Origin: CBDFGS01 sp965247255 | Lineage (GTDB): Bacteria; Chloroflexota; Dehalococcoidia; Lucifugimonadales; CAUZJF01 | Assembly: GCA_965247255.1 (NCBI GenBank) | Contig: CBDFGS010000013.1 | Location: 124,001-188,000 of the forward strand | DNA: 64,000 bases | Direction of reading: 5' to 3' | Shown: positions 50,646 through 59,417 of the stretch, piece by piece | Layout of the letters: each line of letters opens with the position of its first letter | How positions within the stretch are numbered: the stretch's first letter is position 1 | Translations under genes and position numbers: made by a program | The notes under the pieces: model-generated | Told to the model about the DNA's origin: nothing | Databases searched by the model: none | Seen by the model: only the letters and a program-made list of their open reading frames with translations

Positions 50646-50874
50646 GTTCGCCGGCTCCGTTCCTAACAAGTACGATCACTCTCGCGGACAGCTAGTCTTA
50701 CGCCGGGCGCGGCGACGCGTGTCACGAAATGCGAGTTGCCGGAGCCCGACCCACCTTAGACTCTTCACCCCACCCTGAATAGCATGCGTCGCCAGCGAAC
50801 TCTACGCGCCGACGTGGGTACGTCGGGACCGACGAGGAGCTTCCGAGCGAACTTCACCCGTCCGAGGCCGCCTT

Positions 50875-51570
50875 TTGCAAGCGATTGAGCACCAAGGGGA
50901 GACTCTCACCTACCTGACAGTGGAACCGGACGATTACCGGCCGGAAACCCCTTACCCTCTAGTAATCCTGATGCACGGCTTCGGCTCGAACATGGGCGAC
51001 CTCGCCAGCCTGGCGCCAGCCATCAACCGGACCGGATACGTGTACGCTTTCCCCAATGCCCCAATTCGCATGGAGATGGGATTCGGCGCCGAAGGGTACG
51101 CCTGGACGAGTCTCTCAGGGGGCGATCGGACCAGGCTGGCCGCGCTCGCGGAGAAAAAGCTCAGCGGGTTCTTCGAAGAGGTCCTCAATCCAGCTGGTGT
51201 CGGACCGCGCTCAGCCGTTCTTGGCGGCTTCTCACAAGGTGGCATGATGGCCTACCGCTTGGGACTGGAGAGCCCCCACGCCTTCAAGGGGCTCGCCATC
51301 CTCAGCTCCAGACTGGACGGAGACGAACATATTCCAGACAAGAAGGGCGAAGGGCCGGAACAGAGCATTTTCATCAGCCATGGGACGCAGGATACGATGA
51401 TCCCCGTTGAGGACGGGAGGCGCGCCCGCAGCCTTCTGACGGCCAGGGGCTACGCTCCCGAGTATCGCGAGTACGAAATGGGGCACGAGATCAGCGCTGA
51501 GGTGCTAGCCGACTTTCGCGAGTGGCTCCACAGGGTCTTGCCACCCGCAACTCTACAGCAGGGCAACTGA
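50875..51570 (+). CDS. Phospholipase/carboxylesterase-type alpha/beta hydrolase
   Basis: 231 residues. Catalytic triad: Ser120 in GFSQGG, Asp173 in HGTQDTMIP and His204 in MGHEIS. The oxyanion segment LMHGFGSN (about residues 32-39) matches the acyl-protein-thioesterase/YpfH family. No signal peptide. It probably hydrolyses short acyl esters or thioesters. The start codon is TTG at 50875; I found no better upstream ATG and no clear ribosome binding site, so the N-terminus is uncertain. The 229 bp before it hold no gene. Confidence 0.87.
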   Translation: MQAIEHQGETLTYLTVEPDDYRPETPYPLVILMHGFGSNMGDLASLAPAINRTGYVYAFPNAPIRMEMGFGAEGYAWTSLSGGDRTRLAALAEKKLSGFFEEVLNPAGVGPRSAVLGGFSQGGMMAYRLGLESPHAFKGLAILSSRLDGDEHIPDKKGEGPEQSIFISHGTQDTMIPVEDGRRARSLLTARGYAPEYREYEMGHEISAEVLADFREWLHRVLPPATLQQGN

Positions 51571-51692
51571 TCGCGGACGCGTGGCCGCAGCGGTCCGTAG
51601 CTGAACGCGCTTTCGCCACCCGCGTGATAAAATTCAAGTAGGCGAATTGAACATGGCTCAGGGAGTAGGTGATCTCGCTTGATTGAGGCGTC

Positions 51693-53174
51693 ATGGTGAG
51701 AGTCTTGTACGCCGGGCTGCTGCTGGTCGCAGCTTCTACCCTGGCTTGTGCTACGGGGCCGAGCAAGGACGACAGCCGTTCCCAGGCCGCCCAGGAGCTG
51801 CAGGCGCAAGGGAGGTGGCTTGAGGCGGTGTCCGCGTACAACGAAGTGCTCAAGAGCGATCCTGAGAACGCCGATGCCTTCTACAACCGGGGAGCCGCCT
51901 ACTCCGAGATCGGCCAGTCCGAGAAAGCGATCGAAGATATGACCGAGGCTATCCGGAGAGATGCCGAGCACGCGCTAGCCTACAGCAAGCGTGGTGATCT
52001 GCGCACGGACCTGGAGCAGTATGAGATGGCGATTCAGGACCTGGACGCGGCGATTCGACTCGACCCGGAGAACGCCACCTTCTATCGGCTCCGCGGCCGC
52101 GCCTACGACCGTAGCGGCGAGCACCAGAGGGCGGTCGAAGAGTTCATTCTGGCGATCAAGCTGGACCCCCAGGACGCGGAGGCTTTTTTCAATCGGAGCA
52201 ACGCGTACCGCAATCTCCAGGACCTTGAGAACTCACTCAAAGACCTGGATGAGGCGATTCGTATCAGTCCTCAAATGGCGAAAGCCTATGCAAACAGGGG
52301 GGCTACCTACGGGCTCCTGGGCAGGTACGAGGAAGCGCTCGCCGAGATCAATAAGGGCATCGAGCTCGACCCTCAGAATTCGAACTACTTCAGGAACCGA
52401 GGCATGTCATATGGCCAGATGGGGCAACTCGAGAGGGCTTTGGAGGACTTTGAGCAGGCGGTCCGCCTCGATCCCGACAGCGCCATAGCATACGTCAACA
52501 GGGGGGATGCCTACAGCGACATCGCAAGGCATCAGGAGGCGATCGACAGCTACGGTCAGGCTATCCGGCTGGACCCTACCTCGGCCGAGCTATACCTGCG
52601 CCGTGGCGCCTCTTACGCCAACGCCCAGGAGCACCAACGGGCCATCGACGACTATAACGAGGCCCTGCAGATCCAGCCCGAACTCGCCGTCGCGCTAGTT
52701 AATAGAGGCAACTCGTACGCCGACATGGACCAGCATGCCCGCGCAATCCAGGACTTCGACGAGGCGATTAGCTTAAACGACCAACTGTCGGACGCCTACA
52801 ACGGTAGGGGCTCGACGTATATGGCCCTCAACAAGATCCAACAGGCCGTCGACGACTTCGGCAAAGCCATCGAACTCGATCCCAACAACGCGCCTGCATT
52901 CTCCAACAGGGCTGGAGCGCTGCTAATGACGGGGCTGCCCCAACGTGCCATTGGAGACCTCGACGAAGCAATCCGCCTCGCCCCAGACCACGCTTCTGCT
53001 TACGTGAGCCGGGCAATCGCATACACAGCGCTAAGCAACGACCCGGAGGCCCAGAAAGACATCGACAAGGCCCTGCAGCTTGGCTTCGACAGGACGGAGA
53101 TCGACGAGATAATAAAGAGGGTCAAGCTAGGCCGGGAGCTGGGGCGACTTGGAGGGGACGCGGCACTTCCATAA
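51693..53174 (+). CDS. TPR-repeat lipoprotein
   Basis: 493 residues. The signal helix ends in a lipobox (STLACA, Cys near residue 19), and a short linker follows. About twelve tandem 34-residue TPR units then fill the rest, each with the pattern A..NRG..Y...G....A..D...AI.LDP..A. TPR arrays form a superhelical scaffold for binding partner proteins. With a lipid anchor it would sit on the outer face of the membrane. The C-terminal 25 residues are not TPR. Partners unknown. Confidence 0.9.
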   Translation: MVRVLYAGLLLVAASTLACATGPSKDDSRSQAAQELQAQGRWLEAVSAYNEVLKSDPENADAFYNRGAAYSEIGQSEKAIEDMTEAIRRDAEHALAYSKRGDLRTDLEQYEMAIQDLDAAIRLDPENATFYRLRGRAYDRSGEHQRAVEEFILAIKLDPQDAEAFFNRSNAYRNLQDLENSLKDLDEAIRISPQMAKAYANRGATYGLLGRYEEALAEINKGIELDPQNSNYFRNRGMSYGQMGQLERALEDFEQAVRLDPDSAIAYVNRGDAYSDIARHQEAIDSYGQAIRLDPTSAELYLRRGASYANAQEHQRAIDDYNEALQIQPELAVALVNRGNSYADMDQHARAIQDFDEAISLNDQLSDAYNGRGSTYMALNKIQQAVDDFGKAIELDPNNAPAFSNRAGALLMTGLPQRAIGDLDEAIRLAPDHASAYVSRAIAYTALSNDPEAQKDIDKALQLGFDRTEIDEIIKRVKLGRELGRLGGDAALP

Positions 53175-53243
53175 AGCACATCGCCCCGCATCCCCTCTCA
53201 ATGCGGACGAGGACGGGAAGATTCCCTCGACGCGGTGCGGTCA

Positions 53244-53284
53244 CCCTCTAGTCCTCCCCGCACTTGCGGGCGGGAGTTAGAGGG
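53244..53284 (+). terminator. Strong hairpin downstream of the TPR gene
   Basis: CCCTCTA...TAGAGGG with an inner TCC-CCCCGC/GCGGG-GGA pairing makes a stem of about 18 bp, with a 4-base loop. It lacks a clear T-tract, so it may terminate the TPR transcript, stabilise it, or be a repeat element. Confidence 0.45.
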
Positions 53285-53387
53285 AAGGGACAGCCTCCCG
53301 TTCGACGCGCGCACCCACCCCCGATCCTATTTCGTCATGTGCTCGCACGGCGTGGATTAGACCTTACTGCCTTTCCCTTGGCCCGCG

Positions 53388-54095
53388 CTACCCCTTATCC
53401 GCTACCTCAGCCGGACTACCGCCGTCGCCTGTAGCATCGGCGTCCTGCTCCGCTGGACCATCCTCTTTTTCCAGGCCGGACGGCACGGCGCGGACCTGGT
53501 CGTTGATCCAGTTCTTGAGGGCGTCCAGCGAAGGGGGCGCAACATAGAACACCCTGATATCGCCTGCGAACTGGACGCTATGGTCATCTCGAATGAATAG
53601 CACGCCAGCCTCGCCTTCGGCCAGGGTCTCGTCGATCCTGGCCGCGATGTGGTCGAATCGCGCCTTGGTGGCCTGCTGGTAGCCCTCAATCGCCATGGAC
53701 ATCACCTTGTGGCTCACCAGGCCTATGGACAGGCAGCGTTGCCAGTCGGAGCTTTCCTCCAGCAGCGCCCTGTCCTCCGTCGCCTCGAGCTGTGCGTCTC
53801 CGCTGCTCATCGCGCGTATGAACGAGAATGCCCGTGGGTTCACGCCCTCTAGCAGCTCTATTCCCTCGTCCCCTCCGCTGAACACTGCCTCGTGGTACAC
53901 GTGGGAGACCGTGCCCAGGGAGCGCTCCAGGCCGTTGACGTGGTCCCTGACCTCTGACCAGTAGCGATCGAGGAGCTCCGAGCCCTCTTTCGGCACATCC
54001 GGGGGCATCGAGTACGTCGGCACAAGGAAAAGCTTGCGCTGGTCCTTGTACCGCTCGGCCTCCGGCTTGGGTAGCTTCGTGATGGGGGTTGTCAT
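53388..54095 (-). CDS. Conserved-looking protein of unknown function next to fdhA
   Basis: 235 residues. AGGAG precedes the ATG. It begins with KLPKPEAERYKDQRKLFLVP and YSMPPDVPKEG. The middle is helical (LLDRYWSEVRDHVNGLERSL), followed by a possible beta segment LFIRDDHSVQFAGDIRVFYV. The tail is acidic and low in complexity (EKEDGPAEQDADATGDGG). No metal or nucleotide motif is seen. It is the last gene of the minus-strand formate dehydrogenase run, 100 bp after fdhA, with a REP-type hairpin between. It may be an accessory factor, which is inference from position only. Confidence 0.7.
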   Translation of the reverse strand: MTTPITKLPKPEAERYKDQRKLFLVPTYSMPPDVPKEGSELLDRYWSEVRDHVNGLERSLGTVSHVYHEAVFSGGDEGIELLEGVNPRAFSFIRAMSSGDAQLEATEDRALLEESSDWQRCLSIGLVSHKVMSMAIEGYQQATKARFDHIAARIDETLAEGEAGVLFIRDDHSVQFAGDIRVFYVAPPSLDALKNWINDQVRAVPSGLEKEDGPAEQDADATGDGGSPAEVADKG

Positions 54096-54119
54096 GGGTC
54101 CGTGGGCTCCTTGCGTGGA

Positions 54120-54140
54120 GGGCGGGTTTGAAACCCGCCC
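54120..54140. repeat. GGGCGGGTTT/AAACCCGCCC palindrome
   Basis: A perfect palindrome of 10-bp arms around one base, related to the hairpin at 24920. It lies between the unknown gene at 53388 and fdhA, and may protect or separate their transcripts. Confidence 0.55.
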
Positions 54141-54194
54141 CTACATGTGATGCTTACAATCGTCCGGCCCTTGGGAAACCCCTCTGTCCCGTGG

Positions 54195-56942
54195 TTACGC
54201 CGGGGATGCGACCTCGTCCTTAGGCGTGTTCGTTTCGCTTGCCTCGATCTTCTCGATGCGAACCGCGCAGACCTTGTACTCCGGTATCTTGGAGTCTGGG
54301 TCGTAGGCTGAGTTGGTCAGGAAGTTGGCGGCGTGCTTCTCGAGCCGTACAAACGGCACGAACACCTCGCCCCGCCTCATCTTTTCGGTGTACAGCGCTC
54401 GCCCCTCCAACTCCCCGCGCCTCGACCTTAGCCGCATCCACTCTCCGTCCGCGACATCGTAGCGTTCGCCGTCCTCGGCGCTGATCGCGATCTGGAGCTC
54501 CGGTGAGCGCGCCAATAGACCCGACGAGCGGCGAGTGATCGTCCCGCCGTGCCAGTGGTACAGGATCCTGCCCGTGTTGAGTATCAGGGGAAACCGTTTC
54601 GACGGGAGCTCCTCCGCTTGGGGCCCCTGGTCGTATGGCACGAACTTCGCCCGCGGGCCTCGCGGGAAGTCCTTCTCGTACAGGAACCGTGTCCCAGGAT
54701 GGTCGGGCGCCGGACAAGGCCACTGGATTCCACCCTCGTTATCCAGGCGCTCGTAGGAGATTCCGCTCATGCTCGGCGTGAGGGCGGCCATCTCCCGCCA
54801 TATTTCCGATGGGTGGCTGTAGTCGAACTCCGACTCCAGGCCCAGGCCGAGCTTGCCGCTCATCAGGCGGGCCAGGTCCGAGATAATCACCCAGTCAGGC
54901 CGGCTCTCGCCAACGGGGTCGATCACTTTCCGCACCCTCTGGACCCGACGCTCGCTGTTTGTGAACGTGCCGTCTTTCTCGGCGAAGCTGGTCGCCGGCA
55001 GCACCACGTCGGCGACCTCAGCCGTCTCGTGCATGAAGATGTCCTGGACTACAAGGAATTCCAGTTTCTTGAAAGCCTCCTCGGCGTGATGCAGGTCGGG
55101 CTCGCTGAGCAGTGGGTTCTCGCCCGTGACGTACATCGCCTTCAGCCGGCCCTCCATCGCGGCCTCGACCATGTCGGTTACCACCATACCCTTGTCCGGT
55201 GGCACCGGGCCTCCCCATGCGTCTTCGAACTTTTGCACGGTGGCGGGGGACAGCGTCTGATAGCCGGGAAGAGAGTTGGGAAGACACCCGGCGTCGCCGC
55301 AACCCTGGACGTTGTTCTGTCCCCTCAGGGGTGATATGCCGCTGCCCGGCCGGCCCAGCTGGCCGGATACGAGCGCGAGGTTGAGCAGTCCGTGGGCGTT
55401 AGCGGTGCCGTTGGTGTGCTGCGTTATCCCCATGCCCCATATCAGACACGAGCCGCTGAAAGGCGGGCTGGCGTAGATGCGGGCCGCATAGGCGATGTCG
55501 TCCGCTGGGACGCCGGTGGTCTGCTCGGCGTATTCCAGGTTGTAGTTGTCGACTACCTGTCGCCACTCCTCATACCCCTCGGTCCGGTCTTGGATAAAGG
55601 GCTCGTCGGCCAGCCCCTCGTCCAGCACAACCTTGGCCATGGCGTTGAGCAGGGCCACGTCCGTGCCAGGGTGAGGCCGCAGCCAAAGCTCGGCGAAGTC
55701 GCACATCTCGATGCGCCGCGGGTTGATGACGATGAGCTTGGCGCCGCGTTCGATCACCGCGCGCCGCATGCGAGAGGCGGCGACGGGGTGATTGGAGTTG
55801 GCGTCCGAGCCGATAACGACCAGGCAGCCCGCCTCCTCGTAGTCGATATAGCTGTTGCTAGTTGCGCCGCTGCCTAGAGCGACCAGCATGGCCTCCACAG
55901 AAGGCGAATGGCACAGACGGGTGCAATGGTCTATGTTGTTGGTCTGCATCAGGAGCCTGGCGAACTTCTGTTGGACGTAGCCATCCTCGTTGGTAGCCTT
56001 GGCAGAGCAGAGCGTGGCGAACGCGTCGCCCCTGTAGGTGGAAAGGCGCTCCGCCACGTAGTCCAGCGCCTCGTCCCACGACGCCGGCTGCAGCCTTCCG
56101 TTGTTGCGTATCAGAGGCGTCGTGAGCCGGTCCTCGTGGTGCACGAAGGTGTAGCCGAACCTCCCCTTGACGCAAAGCATGCCGACGCTGGACTGGTTCT
56201 CTGGGTCGTCGAGCATCTCCATGATCCGCCCGCTCTCCCCTACCCTCGCCTTTATGCCGCAGCCGACGCCGCAATAGGGGCACGTCGTGGTGACGGTGCT
56301 GACGACGCGGTCGATGTGCTCCTTGGCCCGAATGGCGCCGGTTGGGCATACTGACAGGCATTGGCCGCAGGTCGTGCAGACCGAGTCCAGCAGCGGCCTG
56401 TCCATAAAGGTACCGATCCGACTACCTGAACCCGCGCCGAGGAAGTCGATTGCCCCAATGAACTGATGGCCGTCCTGACACGCCTGCGCGCAGCGGCCGC
56501 ACAGTATGCAGTCGTCCATGGCGATGTCGAAGATCGGGTTGCTCGTGTCGACCGGCTCGCGTTCGCGGCCTTGCCAACGAGGCGCCTCCAGGTCATAGCG
56601 GTTGGCGGCCACCGTCAGTTCACGGTGGCCGTTGGCCTCGTCGCGGCCGTCGCCTTCTACCATCGCCATGGTCAACTCCAGCACACCCTTGCGCACGCTA
56701 TTGAGCTGCGGCGCGTCGGTCCAGACCTTGAGACCGTCGGCGACAGGAACGGAGCACGACGCGGGGAACCCCCTGGTCCCATCGACCTCGACCAGACACG
56801 TGCGGCAGGCCCCGATAGCCTTCATGTCCGGGTCCTTGCACAGCTGAGGCACATAGGCGCCCGAGGAGTTGATGGCGTCGAGCACCGAAGAGCCTTCGGG
56901 GACCTCGACTGCGTTGCCGTCGATTTCGAGCTTGATGCTCAT
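54195..56942 (-). CDS. fdhA: Formate dehydrogenase catalytic subunit (Mo/W-bisMGD, NAD-linked type)
   Basis: 915 residues. An N-terminal [2Fe-2S] domain (Cys35, 46, 49, 63) is followed by two ferredoxin-type [4Fe-4S] motifs (Cys145/148/151/155 and Cys189/192/195/199) and a further [4Fe-4S] (Cys221/224/228/257). The molybdopterin domain follows. The metal-binding residue is Cys344 in TRLCHSP, a cysteine form rather than selenocysteine. The MGMGITQHTNG-like segment and a C-terminal dinucleotide-binding domain (about 800-905) complete it. It oxidises formate to CO2, or acts in reverse. No Tat signal, so it is cytoplasmic. nuoF- and nuoE-like genes directly upstream supply the NAD module. Confidence 0.93.
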   Translation of the reverse strand: MSIKLEIDGNAVEVPEGSSVLDAINSSGAYVPQLCKDPDMKAIGACRTCLVEVDGTRGFPASCSVPVADGLKVWTDAPQLNSVRKGVLELTMAMVEGDGRDEANGHRELTVAANRYDLEAPRWQGREREPVDTSNPIFDIAMDDCILCGRCAQACQDGHQFIGAIDFLGAGSGSRIGTFMDRPLLDSVCTTCGQCLSVCPTGAIRAKEHIDRVVSTVTTTCPYCGVGCGIKARVGESGRIMEMLDDPENQSSVGMLCVKGRFGYTFVHHEDRLTTPLIRNNGRLQPASWDEALDYVAERLSTYRGDAFATLCSAKATNEDGYVQQKFARLLMQTNNIDHCTRLCHSPSVEAMLVALGSGATSNSYIDYEEAGCLVVIGSDANSNHPVAASRMRRAVIERGAKLIVINPRRIEMCDFAELWLRPHPGTDVALLNAMAKVVLDEGLADEPFIQDRTEGYEEWRQVVDNYNLEYAEQTTGVPADDIAYAARIYASPPFSGSCLIWGMGITQHTNGTANAHGLLNLALVSGQLGRPGSGISPLRGQNNVQGCGDAGCLPNSLPGYQTLSPATVQKFEDAWGGPVPPDKGMVVTDMVEAAMEGRLKAMYVTGENPLLSEPDLHHAEEAFKKLEFLVVQDIFMHETAEVADVVLPATSFAEKDGTFTNSERRVQRVRKVIDPVGESRPDWVIISDLARLMSGKLGLGLESEFDYSHPSEIWREMAALTPSMSGISYERLDNEGGIQWPCPAPDHPGTRFLYEKDFPRGPRAKFVPYDQGPQAEELPSKRFPLILNTGRILYHWHGGTITRRSSGLLARSPELQIAISAEDGERYDVADGEWMRLRSRRGELEGRALYTEKMRRGEVFVPFVRLEKHAANFLTNSAYDPDSKIPEYKVCAVRIEKIEASETNTPKDEVASPA

Positions 56943-57026
56943 GGTGCGCCTTTCCTGGTTTCCTTCATTGGCCCTTCACAACGCCGCAGACACGGCGATT
57001 CGTCGCTACCTTCGGAACAACATAGG

Positions 57027-58631
57027 CTATTCCACGCCCGCCATCATGGCGAGCTCGTCGCCGAAGAAGTGTAGCGCGCTGTTGATAGGCGCACCCGCCG
57101 CCTGGCCGAGCCCGCACAGGGACGCGAGGCCCACGACCTCGGACAAGTACCTGAGCTCGTCCAGGTCTGCTGTAGAGCCACGCCCCGAGATCAGCCGGTC
57201 CAGGGCCTCCACCAGGCGCGGGGTGCCCTCCCTGCACGGCGTGCATTTACCGCACGACTCATCGGCGTTGTACGCCGCCAACCTGCGTACCGCCTCCAGC
57301 GGGCTTGTCTCGTCATCCAGGGCGATGACTCCTCCTGCGCCCAGCATCACTCCCGTATCGTGCAGTTGGCCGGGCCCGATCGGCGTATCGAGCATAGAGG
57401 CGGGGAAGACCCCGCTGGAGGGACCACCTACCGCGACCCCTGCCAGGGTGCGGCCGTCGGGGGGACCCCCCCCGACGGAGTATATGATGTCGCGTAGCGT
57501 GGTACCCATGGGCACCTCGGCCACGCCTGGCCTGCGCACCGAGCCGCTGAGGCTCACGACCTTGGTTCCGCTGGCGGACTCGGTGCCGACGGCGGCGTAG
57601 CCGGCCGCGCCCTTGCTGAGGATGAATGGCACCGCCGCCAAAGTCTCGGCGTTGTTGATGACAGTGGGCCTGGCTAGCAGGCCCGACACGGTCGGGAAAG
57701 GCGGGCGCAAACGCGGCTCACGGCGATAGCCCTCCATGGTGTTGAGCATCGTGGTCTCTTCGCCGCACACGTAGCCGCCGGCCCCTCGCCGCACCTCCAG
57801 GCTCAAGTTATACCCCGAGCCGAGGATATCGTCGCCGAGCAGGCCCAGACCGCGTGCCTGGTCGATGGCGTGTTGTATGCGCTCCGCGGAGAGGACGGCC
57901 TCGGCGTTGATGTAGACGTACGCCTCGCTCACGTCCGAGGCGTAGGCGGCAATGACCGCCCCCTCGATGATGCGATGAGGTACGCCTTCCATCAGGTGGC
58001 GGTCTTTGAAGATCCCGGGCTCACCCTCCTCGGAGTTTACGATGAGGTACCGAGGCTCGTTGTCGACGGCGCGGGCGCCTTCCCACTTCAGCGCCGCCGG
58101 GAAATAGGCCCCGCCCCTGCCGCGCAAGCCCGATGCCTTGACCTCTTCCGTGACCTCCTTAGGAGTCGTGCTCAAGGCTTGGGCAAGACCTTTGTAGCCA
58201 CCGTTCAAAATATAGTCGTCGATATCCAGGCTGTCGACCTCCCCACACATATCTAGCGCCACGCGGCGCTGCAGGGAGAAGAAGTCCCCCTCATTGTCCG
58301 TATCTTCGGGCGGTACGGACCCCAGGTGGCCGGCTATGTCCCTCGCTCCGTCCACGTCCACGCGGGCGAACCGGACGGCGCCGCCGCCCGAAGGGGGCGT
58401 CACCAGGACTTTCGGGGCGTCGAAACATGCTCCGTCGCACCCCGCGAGCACGAGGTACGCGGACTTGGGCAGCAACGTGGCCAGGACCCCCGCCACCTCC
58501 TCAGCACCGACGGCCTGCGAGCAGTGGCCGACCTGCACGCAGACTCTCGTCTTCCCGTCGCGCTCGGCCCTCTGGCGCTGTTTAGCCTTGCGCCATAGCT
58601 TGTCAAGGGCGTTCAACGTTCCACTGGCCAT
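57027..58631 (-). CDS. NuoF-like flavoprotein subunit (formate dehydrogenase beta)
   Basis: 534 residues from the ATG at 58631, which overlaps the stop of the nuoE-like gene (TGATG). N-terminal thioredoxin-like [2Fe-2S] domain (C-x4-C and C-x3-C near residues 27-75). The NAD and FMN motifs GLRGRGGAYFPAALKW and SEEGEPGIFKDRHLM follow. The C-terminal SLBB and [4Fe-4S] domains hold ESCGKCTPCREG. This is the NuoF/HoxF/FdhB layout. It passes electrons between NAD(H) and the FdhA clusters. It lies 84 bp before fdhA. Confidence 0.92.
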   Translation of the reverse strand: MASGTLNALDKLWRKAKQRQRAERDGKTRVCVQVGHCSQAVGAEEVAGVLATLLPKSAYLVLAGCDGACFDAPKVLVTPPSGGGAVRFARVDVDGARDIAGHLGSVPPEDTDNEGDFFSLQRRVALDMCGEVDSLDIDDYILNGGYKGLAQALSTTPKEVTEEVKASGLRGRGGAYFPAALKWEGARAVDNEPRYLIVNSEEGEPGIFKDRHLMEGVPHRIIEGAVIAAYASDVSEAYVYINAEAVLSAERIQHAIDQARGLGLLGDDILGSGYNLSLEVRRGAGGYVCGEETTMLNTMEGYRREPRLRPPFPTVSGLLARPTVINNAETLAAVPFILSKGAAGYAAVGTESASGTKVVSLSGSVRRPGVAEVPMGTTLRDIIYSVGGGPPDGRTLAGVAVGGPSSGVFPASMLDTPIGPGQLHDTGVMLGAGGVIALDDETSPLEAVRRLAAYNADESCGKCTPCREGTPRLVEALDRLISGRGSTADLDELRYLSEVVGLASLCGLGQAAGAPINSALHFFGDELAMMAGVE

Positions 58632-59098
58632 CAGCGTGGACTCGCTTCTCGCACTATATCTAGCGCCGACTGCGTCGATACGCGGCCCATCCACCGGCCG
58701 TCCCACTCTACGGCCGGAGCGACGCCGCACAGGAAACCGCACGCCGTCTCCTCAAAGGTGACCCGCCGGTCCGCGGTCGTCTCACCCGAAGTGACGCCCA
58801 GCTCCTTGGCCAGCGCGCTCAGAATGTCTGACGCGCCGTTCGTCGAGCAGCCGAGCCCGGTGCATATGCGAAGAACGTGGGCGCCGGGCTCTTCCAGCCT
58901 GAGCTCGGTGTAGCTGGTGGCCGCCCCATACACCTCGCTTGCGGGAATGCCCAGATGCCAGCCGACGACCTCCATCGCCCAATCGGGCAGATAGCCGAAC
59001 TCATGTTGAAGGAAGTGCAACGCCGGCAGGAGCTGCCCGTGCTCCCGCGGGAATGTTTTTCGGAGCGTGGCTCGGAGCGTATTTCTATCGTTGGTCAA
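58631..59098 (-). CDS. NuoE-like [2Fe-2S] subunit (formate dehydrogenase gamma)
   Basis: 155 residues. Helical N-terminal half, with LLPALHFLQHEFGYLPDWAM typical of NuoE. The cluster ligands are CTGLGC (about 83-88) and CGFLC (about 124-128). It starts with TTG, which fits the spacing after AAGGTG, and its TGA stop is shared with the next start. It works with the NuoF-like protein as the diaphorase of the formate dehydrogenase. Confidence 0.92.
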   Translation of the reverse strand: MTNDRNTLRATLRKTFPREHGQLLPALHFLQHEFGYLPDWAMEVVGWHLGIPASEVYGAATSYTELRLEEPGAHVLRICTGLGCSTNGASDILSALAKELGVTSGETTADRRVTFEETACGFLCGVAPAVEWDGRWMGRVSTQSALDIVREASPR

Positions 59099-59153
59099 AT
59101 CGGCACCTTGGGATTATCAGAAAGCCTCAAATGCGTAAGGGACGTGGTGCGCG

Positions 59154-59417
59154 CTAAGCGTCCTCGATCCTTATCTGCACCCCGCCAATGGCTGAGGCCG
59201 TGAGATTGTATATCCAGCCCGAGACGATACCGACGATAAACCCGCCGGCCGCTTGGACGACCGGCACCATCATCAAAAAGAAGACTCCGGCCGCGATCGA
59301 ACCGCCAGCGACGGAGGCGAAGAAGAGGACAAGACCCGTAGGCACCCCAAAAGCGCCGAACAGCACCGCCTCAAACTTCGCGAGAGACAGCACGCCGACC
59401 CTGCTGACGGTCTTCAT
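59154..59417 (-). CDS. Small membrane protein coupled to the aldehyde oxidoreductase gene
   Basis: 87 residues with two or three predicted helices: a first (FGVPTGLVLFFASVAGG), a second (VFFLMMVPVVQAAGGFIVGI) and a C-terminal SGWIYNLTASAIGGVQIRIE. The start RVGVLSLAKFEAVLFGAFG recalls DUF3566-like small membrane proteins. Its ATG overlaps the stop of the AOR gene by 4 bases (ATGA), so the two are translationally coupled. It may anchor or partner the oxidoreductase, which is inference. Confidence 0.7.
   Translation of the reverse strand: MKTVSRVGVLSLAKFEAVLFGAFGVPTGLVLFFASVAGGSIAAGVFFLMMVPVVQAAGGFIVGIVSGWIYNLTASAIGGVQIRIEDA

Noticed and set aside
54195..56942. Selenocysteine formate dehydrogenase
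   Set aside because: The metal-ligand position is an ordinary cysteine (Cys344, TRLCHSP), and no in-frame TGA interrupts the gene.
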